Source: Pseudomonas brassicacearum (GTDB lineage: Bacteria; Pseudomonadota; Gammaproteobacteria; Pseudomonadales; Pseudomonadaceae). Taken from it: a stretch of DNA of 64,000 nt. The notes under the pieces are model-generated. The model did not search any database. It had not been told where the DNA came from and saw only the letters and a program-made list of their open reading frames with translations. Positions 58,307 through 64,000 of the stretch are shown one piece after another (positions within the stretch are counted from its first letter, which is position 1; every line of letters starts with the position of its first letter). The stretch covers positions 1 to 64,000 of the forward strand of contig NZ_MOBJ01000012.1 of the NCBI RefSeq assembly GCF_003732225.1. Direction: 5' to 3'. A program made the position numbers and the translations under genes.

Positions 58307-58900
58307 ATGCTGAAGAAATATTTCGTCTCACTGACTGCGGGTGCTGCCATGCTATTGGTGGGGCAGGCGATGGCTGCTGAATATGTAATCGATAAAGAAG
58401 GTCAGCATGCCTTTGTCAACTTCAAGGTCAGCCACTTGGGCTTCAGCTATATCACGGGTACTTTCAATGATCTGGACGGCAAGTTCAACTTTGACGCTAC
58501 TAAACCTGAGGCCACGAAGATTGAAGTCAATGTAAAAACGGCCAGCCTATTCACCAACCATGCCGAGCGTGATAAGCACATACGTGACGCGGAATACTTA
58601 AGCGTGAGCAAGTTTCCGGCAGCAAAATTCGTGTCTACCAGTGTTACACCCACTGGTAAAAGTGCTGACGGCAAGTCGACTGCTGATGTAACAGGCGATT
58701 TGACCATACAGGGTATAACCAAGTCGGTGGTCGTTAAGTCCACCTTCCTGGGTGAAGGCAAGGATCCATGGGGTGGTTACCGTGCAGGTTTTGAGGGTAC
58801 CACTACCATCAAGCGTCAGGATTTCGGTGTGTCGGGGCAGTTGAAACCTGAGTCGGATGCCATCGAGCTGTACATCACCTTCGAAGGCGTGAAAAAGTAA
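58307..58900 (+). CDS. Second YceI-family periplasmic protein
   Basis: The 197-residue protein is a clear paralogue of the preceding YceI: same signal peptide end (MAAEY), VIDKEGQHAFVNFKVSHLGF, TNHAERDKHIRDAEYL and DPWGGYRAGFEGTTTI. It has a five-residue insertion near 115 (PTGKSADGKS) and a different C-terminal strand. Codons are more A/T-rich (for example GTA, CTA, ATA) than those of the first copy. The ATG follows AAGGAAGATT. It has its own terminator and probably its own promoter. Confidence 0.94.
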   Translation: MLKKYFVSLTAGAAMLLVGQAMAAEYVIDKEGQHAFVNFKVSHLGFSYITGTFNDLDGKFNFDATKPEATKIEVNVKTASLFTNHAERDKHIRDAEYLSVSKFPAAKFVSTSVTPTGKSADGKSTADVTGDLTIQGITKSVVVKSTFLGEGKDPWGGYRAGFEGTTTIKRQDFGVSGQLKPESDAIELYITFEGVKK

Positions 58901-58916
58901 CGCTTCTACCTTAAGC

Positions 58917-58954
58917 AAAAACGCCCCTGATCGCGAGATCAGGGGCGTTTTTGT
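58917..58954. terminator. Bidirectional terminator between yceI and rhlE
   Basis: A symmetric AAAAACGCCCCTGATC / GATCAGGGGCGTTTTTG hairpin with a GCGA loop has A- and T-tracts on both sides. It can end the rightward yceI and the leftward rhlE transcripts (rhlE stops at 58967). Confidence 0.95.
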
Positions 58955-58966
58955 TAGCGGGAGAAA

Positions 58967-60829
58967 TCAGCGGTTGCGAGTCAGCAACGCTGGTTTCTCG
59001 CCGCGTGGGCGGCTTGGCAGTTGATCGAGCTGCTCAGGTGTCGGGAAGCGATCCGCCTTGGACTCCTTGTGCATGATCTTCGGTTGGGTGCCGCGCGGGT
59101 TTTGTACTGCGGGTTCCTGACGCGGCTGGTCGTCACGGGCCGGGCGACGGTTGCGCGACTCTTCGCGACGGGCCTGGCCGTCACGTGGAGCGCCGCTGCG
59201 TGGACCGCTACGTTTGGCGGGCGGGGTGCCGGTGGTGGCGCCGCTGCTGCTACGCGGACCGTTTTGACGACCCTGTGGCTGGCCGGTGCGTGGAGCGCCA
59301 GTACCAGCGCCAGCGCCCTGTGCCGGAGCACCTGGACGGCGGCCGCGACCCTGAGGGGCTTTTTGCTGCGGAACGTAGTCGACGCGGTTACCGAAGTTAT
59401 CGACATCGTCGTCGAGGAACTCGTCCGGTGCGCGGTCAGCGGTGGCGCGGGGTGCCGGGCGCTGCTGTTCGCGGGCCGGAGTGCCTTCGCGCGGCTTTTG
59501 AGCCGGGCGTTCGCCACGGCTGGCAGCCGGCTTTTCCTTGCCGCCCTTGTCCTTGCCTTTGTCTTTACGACCGCCGCCACCGCCGCTGCCGTTTGGACCA
59601 TCGCCGCGCGGGCCACGTGGGTTGCGCGGGTTACGCACATCCGGACGCTCTCGAACTTCTGGCTTCTCGGCTTCTACAGCGCTGGAATCAAAACCCATCA
59701 GGTCGCCATCGGCGATTTTCTGCTTGGTCATGCGTTCGATGCTTTTCAGCAGTTTTTCTTCGTCCGGGGCAACCAGCGAGATCGCCTCGCCCGAACGACC
59801 GGCACGGCCAGTACGGCCGATACGGTGCACGTAGTCTTCGTCGACGTTTGGCAGTTCGAAGTTGACCACGTGTGGCAATTGGTCGATATCCAGGCCGCGA
59901 GCGGCGATATCGGTGGCCACCAGGATACGCACTTCGCCGGCCTTGAAGTCGGCCAGGGCTTTGGTGCGGGCGTTCTGGCTCTTGTTGCCGTGGATCGCGA
60001 CGGCGCTCAGGCCGTGTTTGTCCAGGTACTCGGCCAGGCGGTTGGCGCCGTGCTTGGTGCGGGTGAAGACCAGAACCTGTTCCCAGGCGCCGGCGGTAAT
60101 CAGGTGCGCCAGCAGCGAGCGCTTGTGGCTGGCGGCCAGACGGAATACGCGTTGCTCGATGCGCTCGACCGTGGTGTTCGGCGGAGTGACTTCGATGCGT
60201 TCCGGGTTGTGCAGCAACTTGCCGGCAAGGTCAGTGATGTCCTTGGAGAAGGTTGCCGAGAACAGCAGGTTCTGACGTTTGGCCGGCAGGCGGGCGAGGA
60301 CCTTTTTCACGTCATGGACGAAGCCCATGTCGAGCATCCGGTCAGCTTCATCGAGTACCAGGATTTCTACGTGGGACAGGTCGACGCTGCCTTGGCCGGC
60401 CAGGTCGAGCAGGCGACCCGGGCAGGCCACCAGCACGTCAACACCACGGGACATGGCCTGAACCTGTGGGTTCATGCCAACGCCGCCGAAGATGCAGGCA
60501 CTGACGAACTTCAGGTCACGGGCGTAGACCTTGAAGCTCTCGTGCACCTGAGCTGCGAGTTCGCGAGTCGGGGTCAGGACCAGGACGCGCGGTTGGCGCG
60601 GGCCGTGACGTTGGGATTTGTCCGGGTGACCGTTGGGGAACAAACGCTCCAGAATCGGCAGGGCGAAGCCGCCGGTTTTGCCAGTACCTGTCTGCGCCGC
60701 AACCATCAAGTCGCGACCTTGCAACACGGCGGGAATGGCCCGCTGTTGCACCGGAGTAGGCTGGGTGTAGCCCGCTGCCTCGATGGCGCGGACTAAAGCC
60801 TCGGAGAGACCGAGGGAAGCAAAGGACAT
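58967..60829 (-). CDS. rhlE: DEAD-box ATP-dependent RNA helicase RhlE
   Basis: The 620-residue helicase has the Q motif (GYTQPTPVQQRAIP, about 20-33), motif I AQTGTGKT (about 46-53), PTRELAAQ, DEAD in LVLDEADRMLD (about 157-167), SAT in LLFSATFS, and HRIGRTGRAGR (about 336-346). A tail of about 230 residues after about residue 390 is Gly/Arg/Pro/Ala-rich and disordered in character, as in Pseudomonas RhlE1/RhlE2. The start at 60829 (MSFASLGLSEAL) is the family N-terminus. It acts in RNA turnover and ribosome biogenesis, especially in the cold. Confidence 0.94.
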   Translation of the reverse strand: MSFASLGLSEALVRAIEAAGYTQPTPVQQRAIPAVLQGRDLMVAAQTGTGKTGGFALPILERLFPNGHPDKSQRHGPRQPRVLVLTPTRELAAQVHESFKVYARDLKFVSACIFGGVGMNPQVQAMSRGVDVLVACPGRLLDLAGQGSVDLSHVEILVLDEADRMLDMGFVHDVKKVLARLPAKRQNLLFSATFSKDITDLAGKLLHNPERIEVTPPNTTVERIEQRVFRLAASHKRSLLAHLITAGAWEQVLVFTRTKHGANRLAEYLDKHGLSAVAIHGNKSQNARTKALADFKAGEVRILVATDIAARGLDIDQLPHVVNFELPNVDEDYVHRIGRTGRAGRSGEAISLVAPDEEKLLKSIERMTKQKIADGDLMGFDSSAVEAEKPEVRERPDVRNPRNPRGPRGDGPNGSGGGGGRKDKGKDKGGKEKPAASRGERPAQKPREGTPAREQQRPAPRATADRAPDEFLDDDVDNFGNRVDYVPQQKAPQGRGRRPGAPAQGAGAGTGAPRTGQPQGRQNGPRSSSGATTGTPPAKRSGPRSGAPRDGQARREESRNRRPARDDQPRQEPAVQNPRGTQPKIMHKESKADRFPTPEQLDQLPSRPRGEKPALLTRNR

Positions 60830-61054
60830 GAGTAATCCTGTTTTAGTTAGGGCTTGGCCCAATGGGATAGTCTTGCCTGGCGCGAATGGCATTTAAGAGA
60901 AGCGCAATCGCGTCCGGTCCTGCTGGGCTTGAAGGCTTATCTTCGAGTGCTCGCGCGGGCTGAAAAGCTGCGCTGTAACGGTGTCGAGATGCCTTAAACA
61001 AGACCGAGCGTCCGGGCGTAAGCCTGGCGGGAAGGCCGGAGTATAACAGAGCAA

Positions 61055-61870
61055 TCACGGAGCGCTGCTTTCCTGCTGCTCAACGGTTTTCCCGTTGCTG
61101 GCTCGCGGGGTGATCTGTGGCGCATCAGGTACCGGGCCGGCGCCATAACGCGTACTCAATTGGGCGTAGGCCGGTTCGCGTTTGAAGCGCTTTAGCTCGG
61201 CGCCGAAACGCTGCACCAGCAGGTCCATGCCGGCATTGCGACGCACCGCCAGATACTGGCTCTGATGGCTGATGACCGTGGGGCTTTCGCTGATCTGATC
61301 GCGCAAATTCAAGGTGTCGAGCAGGGTTTGGCCCACCCGGCGGTCGGTAATCAGCAGGTCGATGCGCCCACGTGCAAGCTTGCCGAAGTTGGCTTCATGG
61401 GTCGGCGCAGGCTCACGGGTGAACAGGGTCGAGTCCCTGAAGTCCTGACTGTACAGGTAGCCGGGCGAGGTGCCGATGGTCAGGCCGCGCAGGTCTTCAA
61501 GGGTGCGGAAGGGATGAGGGCGCTCGTTGGCATAGAACATCACGAACTCGACTTCCGACAGCGGTTCGCCGGGATAGAGCAGGGTGGCGTCGCGTTCGTT
61601 GCTGTGGAAGATATCCAGCGCGCCGTCGGCCAACCCTTGATCAAGCATGGCCAGGCAGCGTTTCCAGGGCAGGAACTGCCACTGCACCTCAATCCCCAGA
61701 CGCTGGAAGACGATTGCCGTGGTTTCGTAATCCAGCCCAAGGGCCTGGCCGTTTTCCTCGTACACGTAAGGCGCCCAGGGCTCGGTGACAATGCGCAGCT
61801 TCTCGCCCCGAGCGGCAAAGCTCAGGCAAGCAAAAAGCACGGCTGTCAGCAATTGGGCAATGACGGGCAT
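61055..61870 (-). CDS. Periplasmic solute-binding protein, amino-acid ABC type
   Basis: The 271-residue SBP_bac_3-like protein has a signal peptide (about 1-22) and the ligand-binding start LRIVTEPWAPYVYEENGQAL (about 25-44), then GLDYETTAIVFQRLGIEVQW. No permease or ATPase gene is adjacent, so it may be an orphan sensor or binding protein and not a transport subunit. Ligand unknown. A C-terminal Pro/Ser tail (after about 245) is not part of the fold. Confidence 0.87.
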   Translation of the reverse strand: MPVIAQLLTAVLFACLSFAARGEKLRIVTEPWAPYVYEENGQALGLDYETTAIVFQRLGIEVQWQFLPWKRCLAMLDQGLADGALDIFHSNERDATLLYPGEPLSEVEFVMFYANERPHPFRTLEDLRGLTIGTSPGYLYSQDFRDSTLFTREPAPTHEANFGKLARGRIDLLITDRRVGQTLLDTLNLRDQISESPTVISHQSQYLAVRRNAGMDLLVQRFGAELKRFKREPAYAQLSTRYGAGPVPDAPQITPRASNGKTVEQQESSAP

Positions 61871-61968
61871 CGCTGGAGATTACGACGAGATTTGGGCAAT
61901 AGCCAGAAGCGGGTGTTGGAAGTGGGTGCTCTAGCACAAGGGATTTGGGAGTGTGACCCGAGAATGGA

Positions 61969-62034
61969 AAGATCGCAGCCTGCGGCAGCTCCTACGGATT
62001 ATTCGCAAGGAGCTGCCGCAGGCTGCGATCTTTT
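61969..62034. repeat. Inverted REP pair, GCTGCGATC type
   Basis: GATCGCAGCCTGCGGCAGCTCC and a convergent copy flank about 15 bp, directly after the metF 3' end (62054) on the leftward strand. Confidence 0.9.
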
Positions 62035-62053
62035 GATCTTGCCCGTACGACTT

Positions 62054-62899
62054 TTAACGCGGCAGTTTCAGGTTGCTCCATACCGCCAGGCTAGGTTCAG
62101 CCTGGTTCAGGGTATAGAAATGCAGCCCTGGTGCACCGCCTTGCAACAAGCGTTCACACATTTGCGTGATCACTTGCTCGCCGAAACCCTGAATGCTCTG
62201 GGTGTCGTCGCCGTAGGCTTCCAGCTGCTTGCGAATCCAGCGCGGGATTTCCGCACCACAGGCGTCGGAAAAGCGTGCCAGCTTGCTGTAGTTGGTGATC
62301 GGCATGATGCCCGGAACAATCGGGATATCCACGCCCATCGCCCGTACACGCTCGACGAAGTAGAAGTAGCTGTCGGCGTTGAAGAAGTACTGGGTGATCG
62401 CACTGTTGGCACCGGCGTTGGCCTTGCGCACGAAGTTGGTGAGATCGTCTTCGAAGTTGCGCGCTTGCGGGTGCATTTCCGGGTAAGCGGCGACTTCGAT
62501 ATGGAAGTGGTCGCCGGTCTCTTCACGAATGAAGCTCACCAGGTCATTGGCGTGACGCATTTCGCCACTGGCCATGCCCATGCCCGAAGGCAGGTCACCG
62601 CGCAAGGCGACGATCCGCTTGATGCCGGCTGCCTTGTATTGAGTCAGCAGGCCGCGCAAGTCGTCCTTGCTGTCGCCAACGCACGACAGATGTGGTGCGG
62701 CAGGGACTTTGACTTCGCTTTCGAGCTGCAACACGGTGTTGAGGGTGCGATCACGGGTCGAACCACCAGCGCCATAGGTGCAGGAGAAGAAATCGGGGTT
62801 GTACGTGGCCAGCTGACGGGCAGTGGCGATGAGTTTTTCATGCCCAGCGTCGGTCTTGGTCGGGAAGAACTCGAAGCTGTAGCGGCGGTCTTGGGACAT
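62054..62899 (-). CDS. metF: 5,10-methylenetetrahydrofolate reductase
   Basis: The 281-residue FAD enzyme makes 5-methyl-THF for methionine synthesis. It begins MSQDRRYSFEFFPTKTD (catalytic Glu in SFEFFP), with TYGAGGSTRDRT (about 56-67), LRGDLPSGM and PGIMPITNYSKL. I chose ATG 62899; the longer frame from 62980 adds repeat-derived sequence. It lies just downstream of ahcY, linking folate C1 and SAM recycling. Confidence 0.97.
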   Translation of the reverse strand: MSQDRRYSFEFFPTKTDAGHEKLIATARQLATYNPDFFSCTYGAGGSTRDRTLNTVLQLESEVKVPAAPHLSCVGDSKDDLRGLLTQYKAAGIKRIVALRGDLPSGMGMASGEMRHANDLVSFIREETGDHFHIEVAAYPEMHPQARNFEDDLTNFVRKANAGANSAITQYFFNADSYFYFVERVRAMGVDIPIVPGIMPITNYSKLARFSDACGAEIPRWIRKQLEAYGDDTQSIQGFGEQVITQMCERLLQGGAPGLHFYTLNQAEPSLAVWSNLKLPR

Positions 62900-62942
62900 T
62901 GGAATACCCTTTGGAACTCGTAAGCCGGACGCTGGCCCCCCC

Positions 62943-63008
62943 GTAGGAGCTGCCACAGGCCGCGATCTTTCAAGGATCAAAAGATCGCAGCCTGCGGCAG
63001 CTCCTACG
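62943..63008. repeat. Inverted REP pair between ahcY and metF
   Basis: GTAGGAGCTGCCACAGGCCG and a convergent copy ending GCGGCAGCTCCTAC fill most of the 131-bp gap. It is placed to affect the ratio of ahcY to metF message if they share a transcript. Confidence 0.9.
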
Positions 63009-63030
63009 GGGAGCGGTCAGTCAGCGCTGA

Positions 63031-64000
63031 TCAGTAGCGGTAAGCGTGCGGCTTGAACGGGCCTTCGACGGTCACGCCGATGTATTCAGCCTGTTGCTTG
63101 GTCAGTTGAGTGACCACGCCACCGAAACCGCGAACCATTTCCAGGGCCACTTCTTCGTCGAGTTTCTTCGGCAGTACTTCAACAGTCAAACGCTCGGCTT
63201 TCTGGGCTGGCGACAGGTCGGCGTACTTCTGGCCGAACAGGAAGATCTGCGCCAGAACCTGGTTGGCGAACGAACCGTCCATGATACGGCTTGGGTGGCC
63301 AGTGGCGTTGCCCAGGTTAACCAGACGGCCTTCGGCCAGCAGGATCAGGTAGTCGTCGTTCTGTGCGTCGAAATCGCCAGGGCCGGTACGGTGAACCTTG
63401 TGAACCTGTGGCTTCACTTCTTCCCATGCCCAGTTCTTGCGCATGAAAGCAGTGTCGATTTCGTTGTCGAAGTGACCGATGTTGCAGACAACTGCACGCT
63501 TCTTCAGGGCTTTAAGCATGTTTGCGTCGCAAACATTGACGTTGCCGGTAGTGGTCACGATCAGGTCGATCTTGCCCAGCAGGGCCTTGTCGATGCTTGC
63601 TTCAGTACCGTTGTTGATACCGTCGATGAACGGCGAAACCAGTTCAAAGCCGTCCATGCAGGCTTGCATGGCGCAGATCGGGTCAACTTCGGAGACTTTA
63701 ACGATCATGCCTTCCTGACGCAGGGACTGGGCCGAACCCTTGCCCACGTCACCGTAACCGATGACCAGCGCTTGCTTGCCGGACAGCAGGTGGTCGGTAC
63801 CGCGCTTGATCGCGTCGTTCAGGCTGTGACGGCAGCCGTACTTGTTGTCGTTCTTGCTCTTGGTTACCGAGTCGTTGACGTTGATGGCCGGGATTTTCAG
63901 TTCGCCCTTGGCCAGCATGTCCAGCAGGCGGTGTACGCCAGTGGTGGTTTCTTCGGTCACGCCGTGGACGCGGTCGAGGATCGCCGGGTATTTCTTGTGC
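63031..64000 (-). CDS. ahcY: S-adenosylhomocysteine hydrolase (partial, 5' end outside window)
   Basis: About 323 C-terminal residues are present and the frame continues through position 64000 without a start codon, so the gene is cut by the window edge. It hydrolyses S-adenosylhomocysteine to adenosine and homocysteine. The NAD-binding motif GYGDVGKGSAQSLR, VCNIGHFDNEID and the C-terminal KPHAYRY are intact. The known Pseudomonas SAH riboswitch, if present, would lie beyond the right edge. Confidence 0.97.
   Translation of the reverse strand, partial: HKKYPAILDRVHGVTEETTTGVHRLLDMLAKGELKIPAINVNDSVTKSKNDNKYGCRHSLNDAIKRGTDHLLSGKQALVIGYGDVGKGSAQSLRQEGMIVKVSEVDPICAMQACMDGFELVSPFIDGINNGTEASIDKALLGKIDLIVTTTGNVNVCDANMLKALKKRAVVCNIGHFDNEIDTAFMRKNWAWEEVKPQVHKVHRTGPGDFDAQNDDYLILLAEGRLVNLGNATGHPSRIMDGSFANQVLAQIFLFGQKYADLSPAQKAERLTVEVLPKKLDEEVALEMVRGFGGVVTQLTKQQAEYIGVTVEGPFKPHAYRY

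Overview
The window is a chromosomal core-genome segment from a Pseudomonas of the P. fluorescens group. This rests on gene order, which follows the P. aeruginosa PAO1 stretch from ilvD (PA0353) to ahcY (PA0432) almost gene for gene, on protein sequences typical of the genus, and on many intergenic inverted REP pairs of the kinds common in fluorescent pseudomonads. I see no rRNA, tRNA, CRISPR array, prophage or insertion sequence.

Layout. 1-6.8 kb: ilvD, a 23S rRNA methyltransferase, an HDOD protein, mutM, a small exported protein, a ferredoxin and coaD. 6.9-11.5 kb: a long-chain alcohol/aldehyde oxidation locus resembling laoABC, with its divergent TetR regulator. 11.5-17.9 kb: a sulfurtransferase, an AraC regulator, a YheT-type hydrolase, rsmD and a pair of M16 peptidases. 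18.2-22.4 kb: ftsY-ftsE-ftsX and rpoH, with a strong AlgU/sigma-E-type promoter candidate before rpoH. 22.6-27.4 kb: mtgA, a DUF423 protein, thiS-thiG and trmB, then a small accessory cassette (exported protein plus kptA) with a REP pair on each side. 27.4-33.7 kb: two leftward groups, metX-metW-DUF4426-rdgB-hemW-DUF3392 and yggS-proC-yggT-DUF167. 34.5-36.9 kb: pilT, an NlpC/P60 hydrolase and a TM2 protein. 37.0-43.1 kb: the leftward series gshB, tonB-like, algH, ruvX, pyrR, pyrB and a catalytically dead dihydroorotase (pyrC').

43.3-53.3 kb: the type IV pilus chemosensory cluster pilG-pilH-pilI-pilJ-chpA-chpC. Compared with P. aeruginosa it lacks pilK and chpB (adaptation methyltransferase and methylesterase) and chpD/chpE, and pilT has no adjacent pilU. 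53.4-64 kb: trhA, rsmE, bioA, cytochrome b561 with a YceI protein, a second divergent yceI copy, rhlE, a periplasmic solute-binding protein, metF, and ahcY running off the right edge.

The genes are mainly housekeeping: branched-chain amino acid, methionine/SAM-cycle, thiamine, biotin, CoA, pyrimidine, proline and glutathione synthesis; DNA and nucleotide repair; RNA modification; cell division; and surface motility. I did not find a convincing new defence or mobile system. The items most worth a second look are the reduced Chp chemosensory array, the REP-flanked kptA cassette, a hybrid REP subtype, the likely LaoR operator and the AlgU-to-rpoH promoter.
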